The notes beneath the pieces are model-generated. The model did no database searches, was not told the origin of the DNA, and worked only from the letters and a program-made list of their open reading frames with translations. DNA of 25,791 nt from a virus. Shown here piece by piece: positions 14,944 through 21,480 of the stretch. The DNA is taken from positions 1 through 25,791 of the IMG/VR virus record IMGVR_UViG_3300034159_000013, one strand, 5' to 3'. The translations under genes were made by a program, and so were the position numbers. Within the stretch, counting starts at the first letter, position 1. Each line of letters starts with the position of its first letter.

Positions 14944-14956
14944 TAGGCAAAATAAA

Positions 14957-14981
14957 AACTCCCCGCTCGTGACGGGGAGTT
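14957..14981 (-). terminator. Terminator after the lysis-type cassette
   Basis: AACTCCCCG and CGGGGAGTT form a perfect 9-bp stem with a 7-nt loop; the minus strand continues with TTTTTATTTT. It separates the lysis genes from the promoter at 14943. Confidence 0.85.
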
Positions 14982-14985
14982 GATT

Positions 14986-15090
14986 TTACTTCTTCCTGGT
15001 TACAAGCCAGATGAGAATTTTCATAAGGATGAAAGTAATCACCCCAACGATGGCAGTGAAAACAAGGACATCATAAAGGCTGGGTGTCAT
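14986..15090 (-). CDS. Small single-pass membrane protein, 34 aa
   Basis: A 34-codon frame with a perfect GGAGG site 5 bases before its ATG. Nearly all of it is one membrane segment (VLVFTAIVGVITFILMKILI, about residues 8-27), followed by WLVTRKK, a positive end that should stay in the cytoplasm. It overlaps the end of the 107-aa gene by 20 bases in another frame and ends just before the terminator. As the third membrane protein of the cassette it could be a holin partner, antiholin or other lysis regulator; this is an inference. Confidence 0.7.
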   Translation of the reverse strand: MTPSLYDVLVFTAIVGVITFILMKILIWLVTRKK

Positions 15091-15394
15091 CTCTGCGCCT
15101 CCGGCTTGCGCGCTTCATGTCTCCTACAGCCGTAAGCATTGCGGTGTGGTGTGCATCCTGGTTTCGCGTAACTTCGCTGATTGCCGCCGTCATGTTTGCA
15201 AGGATGACAAGGGTCTTTTCGTTGCGTGCGTCTTCCTGCTCAGCCCGGCGTCCTTCGCGCTCCGCTCTCTTTTCGCTGGCTGCGCTCTCTTGCGCGTCAC
15301 GCCTGCCAACATATTGGATAAAGACAATCACCACAATCAGGATGGCAAAAGCCGATGGTAATTGTCTGACGAGTTCTGCCATGATCGCATCCAT
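15071..15394 (-). CDS. Membrane-anchored coiled-coil protein, possible lysis accessory
   Basis: A 107-aa protein with one N-terminal membrane segment (about residues 13-29, SAFAILIVVIVFIQYVG) followed by a very charged Arg/Glu/Ala helix (about 33-62) and a second helix. This layout resembles membrane-anchored holin accessory or spanin-like proteins, but no lipobox or partner is seen. Its ATG overlaps the holin stop (TGATG), so it is co-translated with the holin. The C-terminus is Arg-rich (RASRRRRDD). The lysis role is inferred from context. Confidence 0.65.
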   Translation of the reverse strand: MDAIMAELVRQLPSAFAILIVVIVFIQYVGRRDAQESAASEKRAEREGRRAEQEDARNEKTLVILANMTAAISEVTRNQDAHHTAMLTAVGDMKRASRRRRDDTQPL

Positions 15395-15720
15395 CAGACA
15401 GGTTCAATCTCTGTTTTGAATTTCAGAAGAGCGGCTTCAATTGCGCCCTTGATAATCAGTTTGTCGTCTTCTGTAAAATTCACCCCGGCCCTGTCCAAAT
15501 AGGCATAAACATAATCAATGGCGGCACCCAGCTTCTCTTCATTGGTATATTTTTCCATGGTCTGCTCGACAAAGCGAACGCCCACGGCTGCGCCATGTTC
15601 CAGGACGTAAAGCCAGCCGGATTTTGAAGCGGTCGCCCGCGCGTCACGAATGAGCTTCACGCCATACGCAGTAAGCGCGGCGATTATTGCAAGCACGATT
15701 GTCATAATGATATTTTCCAT
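15394..15720 (-). CDS. LL-H family phage holin
   Basis: A 108-aa protein that matches LL-H type holins: one N-terminal membrane segment (about residues 3-20, NIIMTIVLAIIAALTAYG), then an amphipathic region with the family pattern GVRFVEQTMEKYTNEEKLG followed by AAIDYVYAYL, and a final IKGAIEAALLK. Holins open the inner membrane at the set time of lysis. The chosen ATG (15720) is 13 bases after an AAAGGAG site; a frame extension upstream has no better site. A TATAAT lies just before the ribosome site. No endolysin gene is in the window. Confidence 0.8.
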   Translation of the reverse strand: MENIIMTIVLAIIAALTAYGVKLIRDARATASKSGWLYVLEHGAAVGVRFVEQTMEKYTNEEKLGAAIDYVYAYLDRAGVNFTEDDKLIIKGAIEAALLKFKTEIEPV

Positions 15721-15744
15721 AGTTTTTGTAAGTCTCCTTTGGGC

Positions 15745-15756
15745 ATTATACACCAA
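15745..15756 (-). promoter_or_regulatory. TTGGTGTATAAT promoter-like 12-mer, copy 3
   Basis: An exact copy of the 12-mer seen at 7002 and 9461. TATAAT occupies 15750-15745, immediately after the hairpin terminator and a few bases before the holin ribosome site, so a transcript would have almost no leader. Confidence 0.45.
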
Positions 15757-15794
15757 AAGAGCACCAACGGAAGATTACAGCCGTTGGTGCTCTT
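15757..15794. terminator. Perfect hairpin formed by two inverted copies of the dispersed motif
   Basis: AAGAGCACCAACGG (15757-15770) and its exact reverse complement (15781-15794) enclose a 10-nt loop. On the minus strand TTT follows directly, so it probably ends transcription from the DUF4406 unit. It is the only strict copy of the dispersed motif with an exact inverted partner. Confidence 0.8.
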
Positions 15795-15823
15795 ATATTA
15801 CGCTTCTTACATTCCTAAAATCT

Positions 15824-15853
15824 TATGTAACAATTTGCCATATTTGTTACATA
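15824..15853. repeat. TATGTAACAA inverted repeat at the DUF4406 gene end
   Basis: Two perfect 10-bp arms (TATGTAACAA and TTGTTACATA) are 10 bases apart and overlap the stop codon of the DUF4406 gene. They contain the TGTAACA heptamer that clusters at 7069-7336. It could be an operator or a weak mRNA hairpin. Confidence 0.5.
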
Positions 15854-16197
15854 TCCTTTGTGTATTTCTCGACAAATTCAGGAAGCACTTTTAGATCACC
15901 CGAGAAGATAAGGATTTTTATCCTGTGATCACGGGCGAATTTTACTTCTTCATCCGCGCCAGGGCTGTACCCAGGTAAGCGCAAGATTGCATCGCACTTG
16001 ACAAGCCAGGCTAAATCCTGTTCCATCCAAAAGCGGTAATCGTGCGATAGCAGCAAATCCCAGAAGTGGGACAAATGCGGGATGAACGGAATGTAACCAG
16101 CCATTGCCAGAATGTCACCTGCGGCTATTGCGTTCCTGACATTCTCAACCATGGCCCCTTGTGTGTACGGACCGGCGACATAGATATATTTGATCAT
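15847..16197 (-). CDS. DUF4406 / nucleoside deoxyribosyltransferase-like protein
   Basis: A 116-aa protein with the family pattern YVAGPYT (residues 6-12), AMAGYIPFIPHLSHFWD (31-47), LAWLVKCDAILRLPGYS (about 62-78) and then GADEEV. DUF4406 proteins are Rossmann-like relatives of nucleoside 2-deoxyribosyltransferases; the Asp in CDA and Glu in GADEE are in the places expected for the active site. A role in nucleotide salvage or nucleotide recognition is likely, but the substrate is unknown. It overlaps the metallophosphoesterase gene by 4 bases (ATGA). Confidence 0.8.
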   Translation of the reverse strand: MIKYIYVAGPYTQGAMVENVRNAIAAGDILAMAGYIPFIPHLSHFWDLLLSHDYRFWMEQDLAWLVKCDAILRLPGYSPGADEEVKFARDHRIKILIFSGDLKVLPEFVEKYTKDM

Positions 16198-17066
16198 TCT
16201 ATATCCTGCGTGTACCTGATTGAAAATTTCTTTTCAGCATACGTCAACTCACCCCAAATGCACCCGCGCGGCGTTGGCGCCATGTTCCCGCTCACAGCGT
16301 ATCCGTGCGATGGGTGCTGCATCTCGTTCTTATACCCAGGTGTTCGCAGAAAGTAAACCAAACCCTGCTCAACCCCATCCTGATTGTTTATCCCCATTGT
16401 CGATTGTGGCATGATATACGACTGATGGTTGTGCCCATTCCATATGCAGTCAACGTCTCGGACCCATACCGCCTGACGGGCGGTCTGGATTGTGCCCTTT
16501 GTGACAGGCGCGCCGCCACCAGAACCGTGATTGTAGCAAATGCGCAAGTTAGCCGTCGGTGTACTTTTGCTATCCATGTACCCGGCGATGCGAATAAATC
16601 CACCATACCCGCCCGCCACAACAGGGCTTTTGTGTTCCCGGCGCATAGACTGAACAAACCGCTGTATCAGATCCGTTCCCGAATGCCTGACCACTGAGTA
16701 TTCATGGTTGCCATAACCAATCATAGCCAGCGTGTCGGCGTAGGGTGAAAAAAAGTTTATACCATCATCCAAGACACGATCAAAATAATCATTGCCCTTT
16801 AGGATTTCCTTTAGTTCTCGCAGGCTTGCGCGCGGGTCTTTTGGCCCCTGCATCGCATCGAACGTATCGCCAATCTGTAAGACAATCGCGTTTTCTTCCT
16901 GCGCTTCTTTCATGTGCTTGGTAAGCAGCCGCCTGTCACAATACGGACTGTCAATATGCACATCTGAGAGAAATAAAATCCTGCGCTTCCACCCGTCATA
17001 AAGACCGGTTACGTTGATCCTGACCACGTCACCATTTTCTAAAGAACTTACGCTTGTATCGTTCAA
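16194..17066 (-). CDS. Calcineurin-like metallophosphoesterase
   Basis: A 290-aa enzyme with all the metal-binding blocks: SDVHID (Asp35, His37), GDTFD (Asp67), GNHE (119-122), the NHG block (179-181) and GHNH (211-214). Family members hydrolyse phosphomono- or diesters with two metal ions. The Gly-rich loop after NHG (SGGGAPVTKG) is common in phage versions. The start is a TTG that overlaps the stop of the MazG-like gene (TTGA) with GGAG upstream; no ATG lies near the N-terminus before the first motif. Natural substrate (nucleotide, nucleic acid end) cannot be told. Confidence 0.85.
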   Translation of the reverse strand: MNDTSVSSLENGDVVRINVTGLYDGWKRRILFLSDVHIDSPYCDRRLLTKHMKEAQEENAIVLQIGDTFDAMQGPKDPRASLRELKEILKGNDYFDRVLDDGINFFSPYADTLAMIGYGNHEYSVVRHSGTDLIQRFVQSMRREHKSPVVAGGYGGFIRIAGYMDSKSTPTANLRICYNHGSGGGAPVTKGTIQTARQAVWVRDVDCIWNGHNHQSYIMPQSTMGINNQDGVEQGLVYFLRTPGYKNEMQHPSHGYAVSGNMAPTPRGCIWGELTYAEKKFSIRYTQDIE

Positions 17067-17293
17067 GATTGATTTTCTCCATGCTCTAAAAGCGCTTGAC
17101 GTAAATACATTACAAGGTCAAGCGCTTCTTGGTACGCGTCCCACAAAGGAGAGCGACCGTTGAATGTTTGTAAGTAGGTACCATACTTTTTCTTACCCAT
17201 TTCTGCCCGCTCTTGAATGTCAGAAATTACAATATCCTTCACGGTTACTTTTCCAGAAACGGGATCGGGTTGATATTCACTCGCCTTGCTCAT
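17063..17293 (-). CDS. Small MazG-like protein
   Basis: A 76-aa protein with the phage pattern IQERAEMGKKKYGTYLQTF followed by GRSPLWDAYQEALDLVMYLR, an all-alpha MazG-like shape. The EALD block contains acidic residues that bind metal in nucleotide pyrophosphohydrolases; the family is short and often half a canonical domain. It has a clear AAAGGAG site and a TATAAT at 17318-17313. With the downstream phosphoesterase and DUF4406 genes it forms an overlapping three-gene unit likely to deal with nucleotides. Confidence 0.7.
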   Translation of the reverse strand: MSKASEYQPDPVSGKVTVKDIVISDIQERAEMGKKKYGTYLQTFNGRSPLWDAYQEALDLVMYLRQALLEHGENQS

Positions 17294-17312
17294 TTCATAT
17301 CTCCTTTATCTG

Positions 17313-17342
17313 ATTATAACAGAAGCGGGTTTTCGGCCCGCT
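17313..17342 (-). terminator. Hairpin terminator, then a -10 box for the MazG-like gene
   Basis: AGCGGG and CCCGCT (17324-17342) form a 6-bp GC-rich stem with a 7-nt loop after the 40-aa membrane peptide. Immediately beyond, on the minus strand, a TATAAT (17318-17313) precedes the ribosome site of the MazG-like gene. The T tract is short. Confidence 0.5.
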
Positions 17343-17354
17343 CCTGATGGAAAG

Positions 17355-17477
17355 CTATTTTTTACTCCCAAGATGAAACCCGTTCTGGTCTTCCCATCCT
17401 TCTGGGGCTTTGTGCATTTGCCACGCGATGAACAGAACGCAAAGAGCAAGGACACCAACGGTAATTGCTACGCCCAT
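17355..17477 (-). CDS. Small single-pass membrane protein, 40 aa
   Basis: A 40-codon frame with GGAG 5 bases before its ATG. Residues 2-18 (GVAITVGVLALCVLFIA) form a membrane segment, and the rest is a short soluble tail (WQMHKAPEGWEDQNGFHLG). It lies between the HARP-DnaJ gene and a hairpin. A dispersed-motif copy (17448-17461) encodes Thr-Val-Gly-Val-Leu in the membrane part. No family is recognised. Confidence 0.65.
   Translation of the reverse strand: MGVAITVGVLALCVLFIAWQMHKAPEGWEDQNGFHLGSKK
17448..17461 (+). repeat. Dispersed 14-bp motif, AACGG variant
   Basis: AAGGACACCAACGG inside the 40-aa membrane peptide gene. It shares the central CCAACGG with the perfect hairpin at 15757-15794. 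Confidence 0.65.
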
Positions 17478-17537
17478 ATAATCTCCGGTTGTTGCATTCC
17501 CATTCGCCAGGATGAAACCATCACCCGGCCCTGCGCA

Positions 17538-18293
17538 TCAGAAATATCTTCCCATCATACGCGAAACAATGAAACGCCCGATCACTTCAACCCCTTCACA
17601 TAGGATGTATCCGCAGCGCAACGGAGAGCGGTAAATCTCGTCATCAACAATCATACGTGCGTTCTTTTGCTCAGGCTTGATTGTCGCTTCGAGCGCCAGG
17701 CCCGCGTCATATCTCCCACGGCTGCGCGGGTTGCTCAAAATATCATACGCTTCCCGAATGCGCAAAGTCATTTTGTTTGCGTCCGGCTCGCGACAGACGT
17801 CCGGGTGCCACTGCTTGAGCATTCGATGATACGCTTTTTTGAGAAGGGTCTCGTCGTCTTTCTGGTGAGCGCCCAAAACAGAATATAGGGTAAGGACACC
17901 GGCGGGTTGCTTGACATCTCCTGGATTTTCAAACCACGCAACGAGAACAGACATCGGGAAGATAGCCCCCCATGATCCATCTTTGAGCAGGCCCATGGCG
18001 CTGATGTCACCCGCGCCGCGTTCTTTGCACTGGCCCAAATAATGCACAGTCAGCAGGCGCATCACCTTTACCGCTGGCGTCTTTGCAATATCCGGGAAGC
18101 TCATTCCCAGTGCGTTCTCGGCTTGTTTTTTGTAATCAGCGGCGATAATCCAGGCTTTGCGGTTGTTATCCCAACTGCGAGACGTGGACGGCACGGCTGA
18201 TTTTAACATGCTTACGCTCATCGGGTCATACGGGAAACTTACCACGTATGATCCTTTTTCAATCCTGACACTGGCGGGTTGATTATTTGACAT
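17538..18293 (-). CDS. HARP-like plus DnaJ (J-domain) protein
   Basis: A 251-aa protein. Residues about 14-50 (SYVVSFPYDPMSVSMLKS, then RSWDNNRKAWII) resemble the HARP domain of annealing helicases, which binds forked DNA. Residues about 136-200 are a J domain with the HPD motif at 163-165 (WHPDV) and the C-terminal EAYDILSNPRSRGRYD pattern; J domains activate Hsp70 ATPase. A hydrophobic linker separates the two. The ATG at 18293 has GGAG 9 bases away; the ATG 9 bases upstream would be too close to it. It may bring host DnaK to replication or recombination complexes. A dispersed-motif copy is at 17892-17905. Confidence 0.75.
   Translation of the reverse strand: MSNNQPASVRIEKGSYVVSFPYDPMSVSMLKSAVPSTSRSWDNNRKAWIIAADYKKQAENALGMSFPDIAKTPAVKVMRLLTVHYLGQCKERGAGDISAMGLLKDGSWGAIFPMSVLVAWFENPGDVKQPAGVLTLYSVLGAHQKDDETLLKKAYHRMLKQWHPDVCREPDANKMTLRIREAYDILSNPRSRGRYDAGLALEATIKPEQKNARMIVDDEIYRSPLRCGYILCEGVEVIGRFIVSRMMGRYF
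17892..17905 (+). repeat. Dispersed 14-bp motif, copy in the HARP-DnaJ gene
   Basis: AAGGACACCGGCGG, read as Pro-Ala-Gly-Val-Leu just before the J domain. Confidence 0.7.
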
Positions 18294-18350
18294 TCTGGCC
18301 ATTCTCCTGCCCGGTATTATCGCCGCCGGGCTTCGGCTTGTGCAAGAGCT

Positions 18351-18551
18351 CTAATCTTTTTGAATTGACATCACGACCGAAACAATCGCAATCAGAACGC
18401 CAACGGGGACATAGGCCCAGAACAGGAAGAACATCAGATCGGAAGCCTGAACACGTACCAGGATTTGATAGAGCAGGTAATACCAAATCGGTTGCGAAAT
18501 ACAAATCTGCAAAATAGCGGCAAGACAACCAGCCTTTGTTTTTCCGATCAT
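18351..18551 (-). CDS. Small membrane protein with two membrane segments
   Basis: A 66-aa hydrophobic protein. The ATG at 18551 overlaps the stop of the upstream gene (ATGA), which suggests coupling; an earlier ATG in the same frame lies inside that gene. Two membrane segments are likely (about residues 7-28 and 38-62, FFLFWAYVPVGVLIAIVSVV), with a short loop between. The end (SIQKD) is charged. No family is recognised, and its place among recombination genes gives no direct clue. Confidence 0.6.
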   Translation of the reverse strand: MIGKTKAGCLAAILQICISQPIWYYLLYQILVRVQASDLMFFLFWAYVPVGVLIAIVSVVMSIQKD

Positions 18552-19054
18552 CTTGCACCGCCACTGAGTGAGTACAACCATGCTTTCGTGAGCGAGATTT
18601 CAGCTTCAATCGCCTTACGCTGCGCTTCGACAATTTCGAGAGCGATTTCTTCTTTGAGTTCGTATTCTTTCAAGAAGTAATACCCGCTCTTATCCGCTGG
18701 CGTATTTGCAACCACGATTGAAATTTGCTCATTGCGCTCTTGCTCATTTTTTCCGGTAATCAGGCCATCAGAGCGGGCAATCGAAATAAGGCGCTGCCGT
18801 TCGTACTCAACAGCTTCCCGCGCATCCAATACCCGGCGCTGCGCCTGGCGCTCTTCGAGAAGATAAGCCAAATAGGCCTCGGTCAACTCGCTTATGTCAA
18901 AACGATCAAAGTAACTACCGTTCTGAACGCCATCTGCGCAGGTTGTCTCATCATGAACGGTTGGAACTCCACATACATCGCATGGATATTCTCCGCTCTG
19001 CCCATTGGGGTATTGCCCACACCTTGAACACTTTTCTAAACCGTTGTCACTCAT
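18548..19054 (-). CDS. Zinc-ribbon and coiled-coil protein next to the RecT-like gene
   Basis: A 168-aa protein. The N-terminus has a zinc ribbon: Cys9-x2-Cys12 and Cys25-x2-Cys28. Residues about 55-160 are mostly helical and charged (LAYLLEERQAQRRVLDAREA) with a GLITGKNEQERN block of a kind common in phage recombination or replication accessory proteins. The ATG overlaps the end of the RecT-like gene (ATGAGTGA) with GGAG 7 bases before it, so the two are made together. It probably helps the annealing protein; this rests on coupling and position. Confidence 0.65.
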   Translation of the reverse strand: MSDNGLEKCSRCGQYPNGQSGEYPCDVCGVPTVHDETTCADGVQNGSYFDRFDISELTEAYLAYLLEERQAQRRVLDAREAVEYERQRLISIARSDGLITGKNEQERNEQISIVVANTPADKSGYYFLKEYELKEEIALEIVEAQRKAIEAEISLTKAWLYSLSGGAR

Positions 19055-19817
19055 GCTTATTCTCCATTTCTTCAATCTTGAAAGCTTGCTGCAGGGTCGC
19101 TTCGACTTCGGCGCACTTTTCCATGGTGGTTGGAATTCCACCATCTGCGGCGGCCATCACGGCTTCAACTCCGTAAAGCTCAGCCAGTCGAGCGACTTCT
19201 CCGGACACATCAACAGCTGGTTCTTTTGCCATATTTTCAATAACAATTGTTCCGTCAACAAACTCCCCGCGTTCGCTAACTGGATATGCTTCGGCTTGTT
19301 TCAGCGCCCCGCCCATTCCCCAAATAACATCCGGGGCGGCAACATCAAAGGCAAACCCAGACGCTCTCCAGAGACACATATTTTCCGGATAATTTACCCA
19401 CCCAGATCCCGGTTTTACCAAACCGGCCTGCTTTGCCTGATCCATTGTCCATCGTCCGGTAAAACTAAAGCCATTGTCAGCCCGCTCAACGAAGCACTCA
19501 TAACCAACAAAAGCGCCGGATTTATCCACCAGACGTGTCATCTTGATAGTCTTGATAACCGGGGATTTCTGGCATAAACCAAGAGCGCCGGCGGGAGATA
19601 AACTCACGTTTCCCTGCACTACCTGAACCAGGGTGAGACTTGCGTTCATAGGAAGCCCCATCTCATAACCCAGGCTCAATTTCATGGCAGCAGCGTCAAC
19701 CGTGATTTGCCGCGCTTTTGCCAGCGATGGGGCAAGCTCATCGTGTATCCAGCGCCATACCGAAGGTGTCAACTCCCGCCCGGTCTCTTGCTTCTGAATT
19801 GCATAATTCTCTGTCAT
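19047..19817 (-). CDS. RecT-like single-strand annealing protein
   Basis: A 256-aa protein. The pattern AAAMKLSLGYEMGLPMNASL (residues 42-61), then VQVVQGNVSLSPAGALGLC, and the later RWTMDQAKQAGLVKPGSGW with NYPENMCLWRASGFAF is that of RecT-like phage annealing proteins, which pair complementary single strands during recombination and replication restart. The length is typical. The C-terminal 60 residues are acidic and variable. It has an AAGGAG site and lies two genes from an ERCC4-type nuclease, forming a recombination module. A dispersed-motif copy (19581-19594) encodes Pro-Ala-Gly-Ala-Leu in the conserved region. Confidence 0.75.
   Translation of the reverse strand: MTENYAIQKQETGRELTPSVWRWIHDELAPSLAKARQITVDAAAMKLSLGYEMGLPMNASLTLVQVVQGNVSLSPAGALGLCQKSPVIKTIKMTRLVDKSGAFVGYECFVERADNGFSFTGRWTMDQAKQAGLVKPGSGWVNYPENMCLWRASGFAFDVAAPDVIWGMGGALKQAEAYPVSERGEFVDGTIVIENMAKEPAVDVSGEVARLAELYGVEAVMAAADGGIPTTMEKCAEVEATLQQAFKIEEMENKHE
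19581..19594 (+). repeat. Dispersed 14-bp motif, copy in the RecT-like gene
   Basis: AAGAGCGCCGGCGG, same 14 bases as the copy at 977 in the Gp15 gene but in another reading frame. Confidence 0.7.
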
Positions 19818-19828
19818 GCGTTTTCTCC

Positions 19829-20323
19829 TTAGTTGTCAAACCAGAATATAAAACGGGAGTTTGGGATTTCTTTGAGCATAGCTGTCAGGCCGCGCCAAAA
19901 ACTTACATCTCCATATTTCTCATAGCCCAGATTGATGTATGCATCAACAGCCCGTGTCAACTCGTCTGCCGTCAACCAAGACGGAGTATGCCAGTCTGGG
20001 TGCGTAACCCATTTTTTATCATCAATAAATTCAGAACCGTATTGAACGTATCGCTCGGCTTCTGGCATTGTACAATATCCGTCATTGTCGATATTTTGCG
20101 AATCTTCCTTGACTATATAAAGACAGTATTCGCTCCTAGTATCCGAGTTTATGTCCCATCCGCGCGGCTCAACAATCGGTTTATCTTCACTACGCACACC
20201 CGCTAATAGTCCGAACATGGCGTAGTTCCGCATAACACGAAGTTCAGCATATTTCCACCACGAATTCGGTCTATTTTCCGGGTTTAGTCTTACTTCAATA
20301 TAACCATGAATATCGCATCCCAT
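19829..20323 (-). CDS. MGCDIH-type phage protein of unknown function
   Basis: A 164-aa protein beginning MGCDIHGYIEVR, the signature of a widespread but uncharacterised phage and bacterial family. Conserved-looking parts are the Cys3-Asp4-His6 group, YAELRVMRNYAMFGLLAGVR (about 25-44) and a C-terminal FIFWFDN. It has an AAAAGGAG site and its own promoter with a TAACTAATTA operator (20377-20357), unlike its neighbours, so it may be expressed under the same control as the pentapeptide gene and the right-hand operon. Confidence 0.75.
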   Translation of the reverse strand: MGCDIHGYIEVRLNPENRPNSWWKYAELRVMRNYAMFGLLAGVRSEDKPIVEPRGWDINSDTRSEYCLYIVKEDSQNIDNDGYCTMPEAERYVQYGSEFIDDKKWVTHPDWHTPSWLTADELTRAVDAYINLGYEKYGDVSFWRGLTAMLKEIPNSRFIFWFDN

Positions 20324-20356
20324 TTCATTTCTCCTTTTGAATGACTGTGATAATCT

Positions 20357-20377
20357 ATTCTACCACGTAATTAGTTA
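20357..20377 (-). promoter_or_regulatory. TAACTAATTA operator and -10 box of the MGCDIH gene
   Basis: On the minus strand TAACTAATTACGTGGTA (20377-20361) matches the pentapeptide promoter at 16 of 17 positions, and TAGAAT (20362-20357) is the likely -10 box. It occupies the 69-bp gap between the ERCC4 nuclease gene and the MGCDIH gene. Confidence 0.6.
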
Positions 20378-20392
20378 TTTGTTACCACGAGT

Positions 20393-21130
20393 TTAGACCA
20401 ATTTGATGTCCAGTGTCTCCCCGTCGGGTAGCTGTAAGGTCTTGCGAATGGCCTGCTTGCGGCCCAACGCGATACCCGCTATTTTCGGACAGGTTGGTGC
20501 AAGGTCAGCCAGGAAAGAAATAGCCGTTGCCAGGGTGATGCAGCGGCTTAGGATTTCTCCCGCCAGCTCTGGCCCGATACCGTCAAAAGAACACAGCACC
20601 CGCTCCTGTGGCGTCAACGGTACAATTTCCCGTGTTGGGTTGATAATCATCAGAGAGTGGTTGCGCTTTGCCAGCCGTTCGAGCGCGGCGGCATATTCCA
20701 TCTCTGAAGCGCAGAAGATCACAGGAACGCCCGCTTCTTGGATGCTGAGTAACGCACCCTGAACCGCGTCCCAATTCCAGCCTTCCCCGTGTTTCTGACC
20801 AGGAATAATGCACATTCCCGTCTGGGGGTTGCGATGGATCTCGCCCGTGATGACAAGGAATGGAAGGACATCGGCGGAAGTTCTCTCTGCCATCATCCGT
20901 GATACCTGATCGAAAATATGATCGTTCGGGATTGAGTTGAGAAAATCACTGGGGGTTTTGCGCTCAATCAGCAGGACTTTTCCGTCTTGACACCATATTT
21001 TGGCGTCTCCGTTTTCGAGCATGGCGACGGCGACGGGAATACCAGCTAATTCCGCTGGCGGTCTTGCCCCCCATGATTTTATCCAATCGCTCTCCCGCGT
21101 GTCAACCTGCAAGGCCATTATGGCGCTCAT
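20393..21130 (-). CDS. ERCC4-type nuclease with helix-hairpin-helix
   Basis: A 245-aa protein. The nuclease core is visible: DTRES (Asp10) and IERKTPSDFL with the ERK-x3-D motif (Glu56, Arg57, Lys58, Asp62), as in XPF/MUS81 family enzymes that cut branched DNA. Near residues 190-205 a helix-hairpin-helix DNA-binding segment (FDGIGPELAGEIL) follows, as expected for the family. It probably processes recombination or replication forks with the RecT-like protein. The ATG overlaps the stop of the zinc-ribbon gene. An imperfect dispersed-motif copy is at 20864-20877. Confidence 0.85.
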   Translation of the reverse strand: MSAIMALQVDTRESDWIKSWGARPPAELAGIPVAVAMLENGDAKIWCQDGKVLLIERKTPSDFLNSIPNDHIFDQVSRMMAERTSADVLPFLVITGEIHRNPQTGMCIIPGQKHGEGWNWDAVQGALLSIQEAGVPVIFCASEMEYAAALERLAKRNHSLMIINPTREIVPLTPQERVLCSFDGIGPELAGEILSRCITLATAISFLADLAPTCPKIAGIALGRKQAIRKTLQLPDGETLDIKLV

Positions 21131-21324
21131 GGTTGCTCATCTCCAAAGAATTCAGCATAGCAATCTGGACAAATCTTCTCGACACGCCCGGTATACATGG
21201 ACTGCGCCGAGTGGGTATCCTTCTCAAATACAAGCTTCTTGCACCCGAAACAGAATACCGGTTCGTGGTCAAGAAACCACGTGCGGATTTGGCGTAACTT
21301 TTTACGGATTTTATAACCGATCAT
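21127..21324 (-). CDS. Small zinc-ribbon protein
   Basis: A 65-aa protein with a basic N-terminal helix (GYKIRKKLRQIRTWF) and two CxxC knuckles, Cys25/Cys28 and Cys52/Cys55, forming a zinc ribbon. It has a good GGAG site with the GGCCAATG leader seen before several genes here, and its end overlaps the ERCC4 nuclease start. It might be a small DNA-binding partner of the nuclease. The family is not recognised. Confidence 0.7.
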   Translation of the reverse strand: MIGYKIRKKLRQIRTWFLDHEPVFCFGCKKLVFEKDTHSAQSMYTGRVEKICPDCYAEFFGDEQP

Positions 21325-21348
21325 TGGCCCATCTCCTTTTTAGAATTT

Positions 21349-21378
21349 GTGCCCGGCAGACGCCGATCCACCGGGCAC
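21349..21378. terminator. GC-rich hairpin between the zinc-ribbon gene and the tRNA-derived element
   Basis: GTGCCCGG and CCGGGCAC form a perfect 8-bp stem with a 14-nt loop. No T tract follows on the minus strand, so it may mark the end or processing site of the tRNA transcript more than a true terminator. The rest of 21379-21480 holds no gene I can support. Confidence 0.5.
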
Positions 21379-21480
21379 ACGTACTCATTAACTTATCTTT
21401 CACTTAGAAACAGCCTGATTACAGGATACTCCTTTTGTGTTCGCTATCCCGGTCAGTCTCCAAGAGCTGGGGGATGCTAG

